A stretch of 32,674 nt of DNA from Pseudonocardia sp. KRD291 (GCF_019263595.1 NZ_JADQDD010000030.1:1-32674), one strand, 5' to 3'. Numbered from the stretch's first letter, positions 1 through 8,860 are shown. Program-made: numbers and translations. Notes: generated by a model from the letters alone, not told the origin.

Positions 1-61
1 GTTCACGAGTCCCGGCCGGTTCGCCGTGGCCGGGGCCGGGGCCGGGTGCCAGGGTGTCGGG

Positions 62-1123
62 ATGGCGCAAGGGGTGGGTCCGAAGTCGGTGCGTGTGTCG
101 TTGCCGGCGGATCGGCCGCCGTGGTCGCCGACCGGCCTTCGGGTGCGAGCCGGGGACCGGGTGACGTTGCTCGGGTCGGGGTTCGTGCGCTGGTCGCCGC
201 GCCACGACGTCGGAGCGGGGGCGAAGTACCACCTCTGGGGACGGGTCCCCGGCGGGGAGATCTTCGGGTGCACCGCGGACACGACGACGGTGGTCGTCGA
301 CGCGGACGGCGAGCTGGAGCTGTGCGTCTACCTCGGGGCGTGGGCGGACCGGTCGGGGACGCTCGCGACCGGCGACGCGCCCTACGCGCGGGTGTCCGGC
401 GGGCTGGAGGTCACGGTCCTGCGCTGGCCGGCCGGGGTCGACCCGGTCGAGGGCCTGGCGGACCTGCAGCGTTCGGGGTCCGCCGGCTCGGTGGGGGTCG
501 GTGCGACCGACCCAGCGCTCGTCGTCGCGGAGCGGGATCGGCTCGCGCATCCGGTGAGAAAGCCGGAGGGCTGGGAGTACCTGCTCGACTTCGGTCCCGG
601 CGACATCTACCGCGCAGCCGAGCTGGACGGGCGACCGGCGATCGAGGTCGTCTGCGACGACGACGCCGGAATCCTGCGCGCCCCGGTCGACGTCGCGCTC
701 GGCCCGGACACGGTGCTGGAGTGGACGTGGCGGGTGGACGCGCTGCCGTCGACGGTCGCCGAGGACACCACGTTCACCCACGACTACCTCTCGATCGCGG
801 TCGAGTTCGACTCCGGCCGCGACCTCACCTGGTTCTGGAGCGCCGGTTGCGAGCCCGTGACCGGCACGTTCGCCTGCCCGGTCCGCGGCTGGCGCGAACG
901 CGAGACACACATGCCGCTGCGCAGCGGGACCGGGGGCCTCGGCGTCGTGCACCGCGAGCGACGGCACGTGCACGCCGACCACGAGCGGTTCATGGGCCCC
1001 GCGCCGGAGCGGATCGTGCGCGTGTGGCTGATCGCGGTCAGCCACTTCGGTCGCGGGTCGGGCCGGGCCGTGTTCTCCGACATCGTCCTGACCGACGGGG
1101 ACACGCGGGTGCAGGTGCTCTGA
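62..1123 (+). CDS. DUF3047 domain protein with lectin-like N-terminal domain
   Basis: Function unknown. Residues about 1-140 look like a PA-IL/LecA-like beta-sandwich: a run with W-S-P-T-G-L-R-V-R-A-G-D and a later G-E-L-E-L-C-V-Y-L-G strand. Residues about 165-353 match DUF3047, seen in L-E-W-T-W-R-V-D, H-D-Y-L-S-I-A-V-E-F-D and the terminal V-F-S-D-I-V-L-T. No signal peptide is evident from the ATG at 62. That ATG is preceded by an AGGG-type ribosome site, but the frame stays open to the left edge and a GTG at 26 is also in frame, so a longer or 5'-truncated gene cannot be excluded. It lies 84 bp upstream of an acyl-CoA synthetase gene on the same strand; a functional link is only a guess. 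The domain assignment is from memory of the family pattern. Confidence 0.65.
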   Translation: MAQGVGPKSVRVSLPADRPPWSPTGLRVRAGDRVTLLGSGFVRWSPRHDVGAGAKYHLWGRVPGGEIFGCTADTTTVVVDADGELELCVYLGAWADRSGTLATGDAPYARVSGGLEVTVLRWPAGVDPVEGLADLQRSGSAGSVGVGATDPALVVAERDRLAHPVRKPEGWEYLLDFGPGDIYRAAELDGRPAIEVVCDDDAGILRAPVDVALGPDTVLEWTWRVDALPSTVAEDTTFTHDYLSIAVEFDSGRDLTWFWSAGCEPVTGTFACPVRGWRERETHMPLRSGTGGLGVVHRERRHVHADHERFMGPAPERIVRVWLIAVSHFGRGSGRAVFSDIVLTDGDTRVQVL

Positions 1124-1158
1124 CGGAGCAGGCGGATCTGGTGCCGTGCGGCCCGCCC

Positions 1159-1168
1159 ACCGTACGGT
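1159..1168 (+). promoter_or_regulatory. Candidate -10 element inside a perfect 10-bp palindrome
   Basis: ACCGTACGGT is a perfect palindrome and contains TACGGT, a TANNNT-type actinobacterial -10 hexamer, about 40 bp upstream of the acyl-CoA synthetase start. A second palindrome, GTCGACGTCGAC, lies just downstream (about 1182-1193). Either could be an operator. No clear -35 is seen. Confidence 0.25.
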
Positions 1169-1207
1169 CGGTCGGCAGCGTGTCGACGTCGACGAGAGGC
1201 CCGGGCC

Positions 1208-2788
1208 GTGTTCACAGGGATCATCACCCGCAACGTGTTCCAGCAGGCCCGCGGCGACGCCGCGCAGGCCCCGGCGATCTCCCTGGAGACCGACGAGACC
1301 TGGACCTACGCCGAGCTCGCCGAGCAGACCAACCGCTACGCGAACGGGCTGCTGGCCCGTGGCGTCGCGCCCGGCGACCGGGTCGGGATGCTGCTGACCA
1401 ACAGCCTCGAGTACTGGGCGGTCTACCTCGCGGTCACCCGGATCGGCGCGATCGCGGTCCGGCTGAACTGGCGCCTGACCGCCGACGAGCTGCGCTACGC
1501 CCTCACCGACTCCGGCACCACGCTGCTCTGCCTGCACGGCCGGTTCGCCGACACGATCGCGCCGGTGCTGTCGCAGACGCCGGTGCGCGAGTCGGTGCTG
1601 TTCGTGCTCGACGAGCAGGCCGACGCCGCGACCCTGGACGGTGCGCACCCGCAGCAGGTGCTCGCCGGCGGCGACCCGGGCGAGCCGCCGGTCGCCGACC
1701 CGGTCGAGACCGACCCCTGCATGATCATGTACACCTCGGGCACCACCGGCTACCCGAAGGGTGCACTGTGGACGCACGGCCAGACGGTCTGGTTCGGCGC
1801 GATCCAGGCCCTCTACTGGCGCTACGACGAACACTCGACGCACCTGGGCACGACGCCGATGTTCCACGTCTCCGGGTTCGAGGACTGCGTGCTGCCGGTG
1901 CTGCTCTCCGGCGGGCACGTCGTGCACATGCGCTCGACCGGGCTGACCGTCGACCGGATCGTCGAGGTGCTGCGCCACCACCGCTGCACCGACGTGTTCC
2001 TGCTGCCGGCCACGATCTACCAGTGGATGTCCTGGTCCGAGCTCGATCGGATCGACGTGCCGGACCTGCGCCGCGTCGTCACCGGCGGGTCCCCGATCCT
2101 GGGCTGGGCGGTGGACCGGATCCGCGGGCGCTTCCCGCAGGTGCGGATGGAGCAGGTCTACGGCCTCACCGAGGGCGGTGCGATGAGCACCGCGATGGAC
2201 CCGGAGCGGCTCGACGAGCACCGCACCAGCGTCGGGCGACCGCTGCCGCTGACCGAGATCAGGATCGTCGACCCGGCAACGCTGGAGGCGCTGCCCCCGG
2301 AGTCCGACGGCGAGCTGTGGACGCGCAGCCCGTCGGTGTGCGGGGTGTACTGGGAGAAGCCCGAGGCCACCGCGGAGACGTTCGTGGACGGCTGGTGCCG
2401 CACCGGTGACCTCGCCCGGATCACCGCCGACGGGTTCATCTACATCATCGGCCGGACCAAGGACATGATCCTCTCCGGTGGGGAGAACATCTATCCCGCC
2501 GAGATCGAGAACGTGCTCGCCGACCACCCGGACATCCAGGAGTCCGCGGTGATCGGCGTGCCGGACCCGAAGTGGGACGAGACGCCGTGCGCGGCCGTCG
2601 TGCTGAGCCCGGGCGCCACCCTGACCGAGGACGACGTGATCGCCTACTGCCGGGAGCGGATCGCGGGCTACAAGCGGCCCCGCTACGTCGTGTTCGTCGA
2701 CGAGCTCCCGCGCAACGCCAGCGGCAAGATCCTCAAACGCAGCCTGCGCGAGGAGTACGCCCACCTCGGCGTCGCACCCACCGGCTGA
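1208..2788 (+). CDS. Acyl-CoA synthetase (AMP-binding, FadD-like)
   Basis: An adenylate-forming enzyme that activates a carboxylic acid with ATP and joins it to CoA; the acid is not known. The full ANL fold is present at 526 aa. The phosphate loop Y-T-S-G-T-T-G-Y-P-K-G sits near residue 175, the A5 motif Y-G-L-T-E-G-G near 317, the hinge region G-R-T-K-D-M-I-L-S-G-G-E-N-I-Y-P-A-E-I-E near 420, and the C-terminal catalytic lysine in N-A-S-G-K-I-L-K-R near 505. The GTG start has GAGAGG about 9 nt upstream. It follows the DUF3047 gene and is not overlapped with it. Medium- or long-chain acyl or aromatic acids are all possible substrates. Confidence 0.9.
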   Translation: MFTGIITRNVFQQARGDAAQAPAISLETDETWTYAELAEQTNRYANGLLARGVAPGDRVGMLLTNSLEYWAVYLAVTRIGAIAVRLNWRLTADELRYALTDSGTTLLCLHGRFADTIAPVLSQTPVRESVLFVLDEQADAATLDGAHPQQVLAGGDPGEPPVADPVETDPCMIMYTSGTTGYPKGALWTHGQTVWFGAIQALYWRYDEHSTHLGTTPMFHVSGFEDCVLPVLLSGGHVVHMRSTGLTVDRIVEVLRHHRCTDVFLLPATIYQWMSWSELDRIDVPDLRRVVTGGSPILGWAVDRIRGRFPQVRMEQVYGLTEGGAMSTAMDPERLDEHRTSVGRPLPLTEIRIVDPATLEALPPESDGELWTRSPSVCGVYWEKPEATAETFVDGWCRTGDLARITADGFIYIIGRTKDMILSGGENIYPAEIENVLADHPDIQESAVIGVPDPKWDETPCAAVVLSPGATLTEDDVIAYCRERIAGYKRPRYVVFVDELPRNASGKILKRSLREEYAHLGVAPTG

Positions 2789-2789
2789 G

Positions 2790-2813
2790 CAGGACAGGCG
2801 GCAGGACAGGCGG
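2790..2813 (+). repeat. 12-bp tandem duplication
   Basis: CAGGACAGGCGG occurs twice head to tail directly after the synthetase stop codon. It is intergenic; no function is evident. Confidence 0.6.
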
Positions 2814-2851
2814 GGAGATCGCTGCCACACCCGCGTGAGAAGGTGACCGTC

Positions 2852-3757
2852 GTGCGCACACGGACGGGGAAGTTCATCGCGGCCACGGTGATCGTCGGAG
2901 CCCTGGTCGGCGGATGCGGCACCGGTCCCAGCCGGGTGGACGCCGCGGCGGTGATCGGGTCCGACACGCTCACCCTCGCCGAGGTCCAGCCGCGGATCAC
3001 CGCGGCGCTGGGCCGGCCCGAGCTGCTCGACAGTCTCCGGACGCGCGGTTTCAGCGAGGCCGACGTCGGCCGGGCCGTGGTCAGCCAGATGGTCCTGCAC
3101 GACCTGCTGACCCGAGCCGCCGCCGAGCAGGACATCGTCGTGCGGGACGAGGAGGTGGACGCCGCCGTCGCCGCCGCCGGTGGTGAGCAGGTACTCGCCA
3201 GCTCGACCCTCGAGCCCGGTGGCGCCCGCGAGTACGTCCGCGACCAGATCATCGCGACCCGCCTGGCCGAGCGGCAGGTGGACCGGCTCGCGGTCACAGC
3301 CGACGTCGCGATCGCCCCCACCCGCGAGGAGGCCGAGCAGCTCGCCGGCGCACTGGCCGCGGGGGGAGCGCGGGCCGAGCAGGCCCTGGCCGGTGCGAGC
3401 ACCGCGCAGCGCGGGCTGCAGATCCGCCCGTCGAGCACACCGCAGGCCGCGGCCACCCCGCTGATCGGGATCCCGGCAGGCGACACCGCACTGTTCCAGC
3501 TGTCCCCGGAGCAGGGCTGGGTCGTGGTCCGGGTGACCGAGCGACGCACCGACGCCCCGCCCGCCGGGCCGTCCGCGGCCGGCCGGGTGGACCGGCAGAC
3601 CCTCGCCGAGGCCGGCATCCGGCTGCTCGCGCCGACCGCCGAGCGCGCCGGGGTCACGGTGAACCCGCGCTACGGCGTCTGGGACCCGGTGATGCTGACC
3701 GTCGCGCCGGACGCCGCGCAGGTCGGCCGGATCATCCCGGCCGCCTCGGCGGGCTGA
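2852..3757 (+). CDS. SurA N-terminal domain lipoprotein
   Basis: Predicted exported lipoprotein with a SurA-like chaperone N-terminal domain. It has a short basic N-terminus, a hydrophobic stretch and a lipobox ending in V-G-G-C (Cys 22 from this start), followed by V-I-G-S-D-T-L-T-L-A-E-V and a helical region typical of SurA_N. No peptidyl-prolyl isomerase domain is recognisable. GTG at 2843 is also in frame, but the strong site GAGAAGG at 2836-2842 almost abuts it and is correctly spaced for GTG at 2852, so I place the start there. It sits 2 bp before mazG and is probably co-transcribed with it. A SurA-like protein beside mazG and mfd is common in actinobacteria (recalled). The start is moderately sure, the family fairly sure. 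Confidence 0.75.
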   Translation: MRTRTGKFIAATVIVGALVGGCGTGPSRVDAAAVIGSDTLTLAEVQPRITAALGRPELLDSLRTRGFSEADVGRAVVSQMVLHDLLTRAAAEQDIVVRDEEVDAAVAAAGGEQVLASSTLEPGGAREYVRDQIIATRLAERQVDRLAVTADVAIAPTREEAEQLAGALAAGGARAEQALAGASTAQRGLQIRPSSTPQAAATPLIGIPAGDTALFQLSPEQGWVVVRVTERRTDAPPAGPSAAGRVDRQTLAEAGIRLLAPTAERAGVTVNPRYGVWDPVMLTVAPDAAQVGRIIPAASAG

Positions 3758-3759
3758 GC

Positions 3760-4701
3760 GTGCCCGCGACCGTCGTGCACTGCCCGCGGCACGCCGCGGT
3801 GCTACCGGCCGCGGGGCTGCCCGCGTTGCGCGCCGCGCACCGGGTGCTGGCCGGCCCGGACGTGCCGGACGAGCTCGCCCGCGCGGCCGGCGCGCAGCCG
3901 TGGGACGGCACCGACCCCGCGACGCTGCCCGACACCGACGTCCTGCTGACCACCGCGCCGTCCCCCGACGGGACCGGCACCGGGAGGGCGATTCCGGCTC
4001 CGGCCGGGGTGGGCCTGCTCGACGCGGTCGCCGTGATGGACCGGCTGCGCTCGCCCGGTGGCTGCCCGTGGGACGCCGAGCAGACCCACACGTCGTTGCT
4101 GCGCTACCTGGTCGAGGAGTGCTACGAGCTCTACCAGGCGATCGAGGACGGCGACCGCACCGAGATCCGCGAGGAGCTCGGCGACGTGCTGCTCCAGGTG
4201 CTGTTCCACGCCCGGGTCGCCGCGGAGTCGCCCGAGGAGCCGTTCGACGTCGACGACGTCGCGACGGGTCTGGTGGACAAGCTCGTCGGGCGGCACCCGC
4301 ACGTGTTCGCCGAGAGTGGCGAGAGGGTCGAGACCGCGGACGCCCAGGACCTGCGCTGGGACGAGCTCAAGCGCGCCGAGAAGAAGCGCGAGTCCAGCGT
4401 CGACGGTGTCGCGACCGGACAGCCGGCGGTGGCGCTGGCCGCCAAGCTCGCCTCCCGCACCGCCCGCGCCGGGCTCCCGACCGAGCTGCTGCCGACCGGG
4501 GACGGCCCCGGCGCGGAGCTGTTCCGGCTGGCCGCGCACGCCCAGATCGACGGCGGCGACCCGGAGGCCGCCCTGCGCACGGTCGCCCGCCGGTTCGACG
4601 CCGACGTCCGGGCGGCCGAGCGCGCCGCGACCGCGGACGGCCGTGACCCGCACGGGCTCGACGCCGACGACTGGCGGAAGTACTGGCCCGCCGGACGGTG
4701 A
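3760..4701 (+). CDS. mazG: Nucleoside triphosphate pyrophosphohydrolase MazG
   Basis: Hydrolyses (d)NTPs to the monophosphate and pyrophosphate, cleaning damaged nucleotides from the pool. The MazG core starts near residue 88: G-C-P-W-D-A-E-Q-T-H, then the metal-binding pairs E119-E120xxE123 in L-V-E-E-C-Y-E-L and E139xxD142 in E-E-L-G-D-V-L-L-Q. H-P-H-V-F-A and W-D-E-L-K follow. The roughly 85-residue N-terminal part has no clear motif and resembles the N-terminal extension of mycobacterial MazG. GTG start, 2 bp after the stop of the SurA-like gene. The C-terminal region, from about residue 210, shows no second MazG signature, so this is a single-active-domain form. Confidence 0.9.
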   Translation: MPATVVHCPRHAAVLPAAGLPALRAAHRVLAGPDVPDELARAAGAQPWDGTDPATLPDTDVLLTTAPSPDGTGTGRAIPAPAGVGLLDAVAVMDRLRSPGGCPWDAEQTHTSLLRYLVEECYELYQAIEDGDRTEIREELGDVLLQVLFHARVAAESPEEPFDVDDVATGLVDKLVGRHPHVFAESGERVETADAQDLRWDELKRAEKKRESSVDGVATGQPAVALAAKLASRTARAGLPTELLPTGDGPGAELFRLAAHAQIDGGDPEAALRTVARRFDADVRAAERAATADGRDPHGLDADDWRKYWPAGR

Positions 4702-4736
4702 CCTACCCCTCACGCGAATGGGGGGTTACCCGTCGG

Positions 4737-4749
4737 TAGTCTCGCTGCG
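4737..4749 (+). promoter_or_regulatory. Candidate -10 of a leaderless transcript
   Basis: TAGTCT at 4737-4742 lies 6 nt before the GTG at 4749, which puts the expected transcription start on the first base of the start codon. No Shine-Dalgarno sequence is seen before this GTG. No convincing -35. Confidence 0.4.
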
Positions 4750-5501
4750 TGCGGAACCAGACCCTCCTGCTGTGCATCAGCGGGATCGTGCTGCTGATGA
4801 TCGTCGCGGCGATGGCCACCGGAGGCTCCCCGCGGCGGTCGTCCCCACCGCCGACCGGCGGCCTGGGCGTCTCCGGCGACGCGAGCCGGGACACCCCGTT
4901 GCCGAGCGTCGCGCCGCTGCCCGCGGACACCGACGTCATTGCGTGGGCGGAGAACAACGCCGGCCGCGCCGACATCCCCGAGCGCACGCTGCAGGCCTAC
5001 GCCAGGGCCGAGATCGCCCAGCGCCGCAGCACCCCGGACTGCGGGCTGAGCTGGGTGACCCTGGCCGGGATCGGCAGCGTCGAGTCCCACCACGCCACCT
5101 ACCGCGGTGCGGACCTGGACGGCGGCGGGCGGGTCGACCCGCCGATCATCGGCGTCTCCCTGGACGGGTCCGGGGGGACGGCCGCGATCGGCGACAGCGA
5201 CGGGGGCCGTCTCGACGGCGACCCGGACGCCGACCGGGCCGTCGGGCCGATGCAGTTCCTGCCCTCGACGTGGGCGACCTACGGCGGTGACGGCAACGGC
5301 GACGGCGTCCGTGACCCGCAGCAGATCGACGACGCCGCCCTCGGGGCGGCCGACTACCTCTGCGCCGGCGGCCGGGACACCACGAGCGGTTCGGGCTGGT
5401 GGAGCGGGGTGCTCGCCTACAACGCCTCCGAGGACTACGCCCGCGAGGTGTGGACCGCGGCCGACAGCTACGCCACCGCCGGCCGGGCCGTCGCGAGCTG
5501 A
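4749..5501 (+). CDS. Secreted lytic murein transglycosylase
   Basis: Cleaves peptidoglycan glycan strands outside the membrane. Residues 5-24 form a membrane anchor or signal segment, followed by a Pro/Ser-rich linker. The transglycosylase domain begins near residue 75; the catalytic glutamate is E112 in G-I-G-S-V-E-S-H-H. R-A-V-G-P-M-Q-F-L-P-S-T-W and L-A-Y-N-A-S-E-D-Y-A complete the MltB-like pattern. An Asp/Gly-rich insertion lies between about 120 and 160, and D-G-N-G-D-G-V-R-D-P-Q-Q-I-D-D is a calcium-loop-like stretch. It occupies the position of mycobacterial lpqU between mazG and eno, but has no lipobox cysteine. It converges with efeB across a 6-bp gap. Confidence 0.85.
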   Translation: MRNQTLLLCISGIVLLMIVAAMATGGSPRRSSPPPTGGLGVSGDASRDTPLPSVAPLPADTDVIAWAENNAGRADIPERTLQAYARAEIAQRRSTPDCGLSWVTLAGIGSVESHHATYRGADLDGGGRVDPPIIGVSLDGSGGTAAIGDSDGGRLDGDPDADRAVGPMQFLPSTWATYGGDGNGDGVRDPQQIDDAALGAADYLCAGGRDTTSGSGWWSGVLAYNASEDYAREVWTAADSYATAGRAVAS

Positions 5502-5507
5502 CACGGG

Positions 5508-6758
5508 TCAGACGAACAGGGCCTGGCCCCAGTAGCTGCCGGGCGCCGACAGGCCCGGCGGGCAGGCGAACACGGCCGAGCCGCTGTGCTCGATGTACTC
5601 CATCAGCGTGTCCTTGCGCGACAGCGCCCGCTGCATCGGCACGAACTGCCGGCCCGGGTCCCGGACGAAGGCGACGAAGAACAGCCCCGCGTCGAGGTGC
5701 CCGGCGCCGTCGGAGCCGTCCACGAAGTTGTAGCCGCGGCGCAGCATCCGCACACCGCGCAGCGACTCCGCCGATGCCAGCCGGATGTGCGAGTCCTCCG
5801 GGATCACCGGCTCGCCGTCCGGTCCCTGCGCGGCGAGGTCGGCCGTGTCGAACTCGGCCTGCCCGGTCAGCGGCGCGCCCTCACCCTTGGAGCGGCCGAT
5901 CACCTTCTCCTGCTCGTCGAGCGAGGTCCGGTCCCAGACCTCGATGTGCATCCGGATCCGGCGCGCCACCAGGTAGGTGCCCCCGGCCATCCAGTCGCAG
6001 CCGTCGGCGGCCTGCGCCCACACGTGCTCGTCGAGCTGCGCGGGGTCCTCGGCCTTGAGGTTGTTCGTGCCGTCCTTGAAACCGAACAGGTTCCGTGCGG
6101 TGGCCTGCTCGGTCGAGGTCGACGACGTCCGCCCGAACCCGAGCTGCGACCAGCGCACCTCGGTGGTGCCGAAGCCCATCCGGACCAGGTTGCGGATCGC
6201 GTGCACGGCGACCTGCGGGTCGTCGGCGCAGGCCTGGATGCACAGGTCGCCGCCGGAGCGGGCGGGTTCGAGCTGGTCGGCGGTGAACCGGGGCAGGTCG
6301 ATCAGCGCCGGTGGCCGCCTGTCGGTCAGGCCCAGCTTGGCCAGCAGCGACGCGCCGATCCCGAACGTCAGGGTGAGCGACGACGGGGCCAGGCCGAGCG
6401 CCTCGCCGGTGTCGGTCGGCGGGGACTGCGGGTTGAGCCCGACCGCACCGTTCACGGTCACCTCGCCGCCGGAGGTCATCCGCTCCGCGGCGTCGGTCCA
6501 CCGGCGGAACAGGTCCTGCACGGCCGACCGGTCGGCCGTGGACAGGTCGAGCGCGACGAAGTGCAGCCGGTCCTGGGCCGGGGTGACGATCCCGGCCTGG
6601 TGGGTGTCGCGGAACGCGACGACGCCGTCGGCGGGCCCGTCCGAGGCCCGGGCGGCGCCGAACCCGGCCGCCGCGCCCGCCCCGGCCAGCGCCACACCGG
6701 CGCCGGCCAGGCCGAACAGGCGGCGCCGGGAGACGGTCTCCGGATCCTTCCCGTTCAC
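5508..6758 (-). CDS. efeB: Dyp-type peroxidase / deferrochelatase EfeB
   Basis: Heme-dependent peroxidase of the Efe iron-uptake system, exported folded. The N-terminus has a Tat signal, S-R-R-R-L-F-G at residues 10-16, then a hydrophobic segment to about 37. Dyp features are complete: G-F-K-D-G (Asp 229) followed by T-N-N, proximal His 324 in S-H-I-R-L-A, and distal Arg 341 in M-L-R-R-G-Y-N-F. Length 416 aa fits the family. The GTG start overlaps the efeO stop by 4 bp (GTGA), indicating translational coupling. It is the last gene of efeU-efeO-efeB. Whether it oxidises ferrous iron or extracts iron from heme in vivo is debated for the family. Confidence 0.93.
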   Translation of the reverse strand: MNGKDPETVSRRRLFGLAGAGVALAGAGAAAGFGAARASDGPADGVVAFRDTHQAGIVTPAQDRLHFVALDLSTADRSAVQDLFRRWTDAAERMTSGGEVTVNGAVGLNPQSPPTDTGEALGLAPSSLTLTFGIGASLLAKLGLTDRRPPALIDLPRFTADQLEPARSGGDLCIQACADDPQVAVHAIRNLVRMGFGTTEVRWSQLGFGRTSSTSTEQATARNLFGFKDGTNNLKAEDPAQLDEHVWAQAADGCDWMAGGTYLVARRIRMHIEVWDRTSLDEQEKVIGRSKGEGAPLTGQAEFDTADLAAQGPDGEPVIPEDSHIRLASAESLRGVRMLRRGYNFVDGSDGAGHLDAGLFFVAFVRDPGRQFVPMQRALSRKDTLMEYIEHSGSAVFACPPGLSAPGSYWGQALFV

Positions 6759-7894
6759 GCCGTGACGGCTCCTGCGACCTGGCTGACCGGCTCCGCCAGC
6801 GCGTCCACGGCGGCGGTCATCTTCTTCTTGTCGTCGTCGTTGAGCGAGGTGTAGAGCCGGAAGCCGTCACCCTGGCGGTAGTTCTCCAGCAGCTTCTCGA
6901 CGTCGGCGAAGCGCGCGTCCAGCGTCGTGCCGAGCGCCTTGTTCTTCTCGTCGATCACCGGGCGCAGGGCCGAGACGGCGGCCTGCGAGCCCTCCACGTT
7001 GGCCTTGAAGTCGTAGAGGTCGGTGTGCGAGTAGCGGTCCTCCTCACCGGTGATCTTCCCGGTGGCGACCTCGTCGAGCAGCTCCTTGGCGCCGTTGGCC
7101 AGCTGCACCGGGGTGAGCTCGACGGTCTTCGTGCGGTTCGCGAGATCGGCGATGTCGGCCTGCAGGCGGTCGGCGATCGCCGGGGAGTCGGGCTGCAGGC
7201 CCGTGACCCACAGGTCCTTCTCCAGGCGGTGGTAGCCGGTGAACCCGACGCCCGGGTCGCGCTCGTCGTCCTCCCGGCCGTCGATCTTCGGGTCGATGTC
7301 GCCGAACGACTCGGCGACCGGCTCGATCCGTTCCCAGTAGGTGCGCGAGATCGGGAACAGAGCCTTGGCCCGCTCGACGTTCTTCGCCTTGACCGCGTCC
7401 ACGAACTCCTGCGTCTTCGGCACCAGCGCGCCGACCTGCGAGTCGACGTAGCGCTTGTAGCCCGCGGTGGCCTCGGCGAGCTTGGTGTTCTGGTCGACCT
7501 GGCGCTGGGCGTTGCCGGTGACGGTGAACGGCGCGCGGACGCCGTCGCCGACCATCCCGGGCTTGCAGGCGGTGGTGTAGGTGCCCCCGTCGGGGACCTC
7601 GACGATCAGGTTGCGGGACAGGCCGGCGCCGATGTTCTCGACCTCGCCCATGATCCGGTCACCCTCGCCGTAGAGGTAGAACTCGGTGACCTTGCTGCCG
7701 CCGTTGGTGATGTCGAACGAGATCTTGCCGGCCGGCGCGGACGTCGTGGCGACCGCGCAGGCGGTGTCGGTGGCGTTGACCGCGATCGGTCCGCCTCCGC
7801 CGGCGTTGTCGGCGGGGGCGGTGGACGTGCAGCCGGCCAGGACGGCGGCGGCTGCGCCCGTGCCCAACAGGACGGCGGGGATGCGGCGGGACAT
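6755..7894 (-). CDS. efeO: Iron uptake lipoprotein EfeO (cupredoxin + M75 imelysin)
   Basis: Extracytoplasmic iron-handling component that passes iron to EfeU. The signal ends in the lipobox V-L-A-G-C (Cys 22). Residues about 35-128 form the EfeO-type cupredoxin domain, and about 135-375 the peptidase-M75/imelysin-like domain with the metal-binding HxxE motif H222-R-L-E225. The ATG at 7894 has AGGAGA just upstream, which decides the start although the frame stays open for another 984 bases upstream. It is 23 bp downstream of efeU and overlaps efeB by 4 bp. At 379 aa with the cupredoxin domain it is the full-length form. Confidence 0.93.
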   Translation of the reverse strand: MSRRIPAVLLGTGAAAAVLAGCTSTAPADNAGGGGPIAVNATDTACAVATTSAPAGKISFDITNGGSKVTEFYLYGEGDRIMGEVENIGAGLSRNLIVEVPDGGTYTTACKPGMVGDGVRAPFTVTGNAQRQVDQNTKLAEATAGYKRYVDSQVGALVPKTQEFVDAVKAKNVERAKALFPISRTYWERIEPVAESFGDIDPKIDGREDDERDPGVGFTGYHRLEKDLWVTGLQPDSPAIADRLQADIADLANRTKTVELTPVQLANGAKELLDEVATGKITGEEDRYSHTDLYDFKANVEGSQAAVSALRPVIDEKNKALGTTLDARFADVEKLLENYRQGDGFRLYTSLNDDDKKKMTAAVDALAEPVSQVAGAVTA

Positions 7895-7917
7895 GGTTCT
7901 CCTCGGGGATGGTGCGG

Positions 7918-8751
7918 TCACGCCGCGGACGGGGCGTTGCGGGGGGAGGCCGGCCGTCGGGCCGGGCGCAGGAACAGGGTCAGCACGACCGCGACGTAGA
8001 GGACCCACACGACGGCCTCGAGCACGGTGGTCTGCGGGGAGAAGTTGAAGACGCCCTTGAGCAGGGTCCCGTACCAGGAGTCCGGCGGGACCGCGGCGCT
8101 GACGTCGAAGGCCAGGGTGTTGAGCCCGGGCAGGATCGACGCCTCCTGCAGGTCGTGCACGCCGTAGGCGAGGATGCCGGCGGCCACGAAGATCAGCAGG
8201 AAGCCGGTCACGGTGAAGAAGCGGCCCAGGTTGATCCGCAGCGCCCCGCGGTAGATCAGGTAGGCCAGCGCGATCGCGATCGCGATCCCGATCAGGAAGC
8301 CGATCAGCGGCCCGGTCGTCTCGCCCGCGGCCTGCGCGGCGGCGAAGAAGAAGACCGCGGTCTCCAGGCCCTCCCGGCCGACCGCGAGTGCGGCGACCAC
8401 GACCACGGCGAGCGGGCCCATCGCGATCGCGGAGTCCAGCTTGCCCTCGATCTCCTTCGACAGCGTCCGCCCGTGCGCGCGCATCCAGAAGATCATCCAG
8501 GTGACGAAGCCGACCGCGACGATCGACAGCGACCCGCCGAGCGTCTCCTGGGCCTCGAACGTCAGTGCCTGCTGGGCCAGGGTCAGCGCGAGCGTGACGC
8601 CGACGCTGACGGCCACCGCGAGCCCGACGCCGATCCAGACGCGGGGGAGCTCGGAGCGACGGTCGGTCTTGACCAGGAAGGCCACCAGGATCGCCACGAC
8701 GAGCGACGCCTCGAGGCCCTCGCGCAGCCCGATCAGTGCGTTGCCCAGCAC
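7918..8751 (-). CDS. efeU: High-affinity iron permease EfeU (FTR1 family)
   Basis: Membrane permease for iron, related to yeast Ftr1p. It contains both REGLE iron-transport motifs, residues 10-14 (in I-G-L-R-E-G-L-E-A) and 126-130 (in V-G-R-E-G-L-E-T-A), and about seven hydrophobic segments. Length 277 aa is normal and there is no frameshift, unlike the cryptic gene of E. coli K-12. The GTG start has GGAGGAGG at good spacing. It is the first gene of the efeUOB operon; a 146-bp region separates it from the upstream TPR gene and contains a candidate iron-regulator box. Confidence 0.93.
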   Translation of the reverse strand: MLGNALIGLREGLEASLVVAILVAFLVKTDRRSELPRVWIGVGLAVAVSVGVTLALTLAQQALTFEAQETLGGSLSIVAVGFVTWMIFWMRAHGRTLSKEIEGKLDSAIAMGPLAVVVVAALAVGREGLETAVFFFAAAQAAGETTGPLIGFLIGIAIAIALAYLIYRGALRINLGRFFTVTGFLLIFVAAGILAYGVHDLQEASILPGLNTLAFDVSAAVPPDSWYGTLLKGVFNFSPQTTVLEAVVWVLYVAVVLTLFLRPARRPASPRNAPSAA

Positions 8752-8860
8752 GTCGCCTCCTCCACCACCACGACAGCGGCGCCGGCGGGACGGGCCCGGC
8801 GCTGCACGGACGAACGGGTGGCGCCGCCGCGTCGAGCGGTGAGGGTGCGCTTCCCGTCCG

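Noticed and set aside
46-2409. A 787-codon open frame overlapping the DUF3047 and acyl-CoA synthetase genes
   Set aside because: It is a shadow frame produced by high GC. Its translation is Arg/Ala/Gly/Pro-rich without domains, and it covers two recognisable genes.
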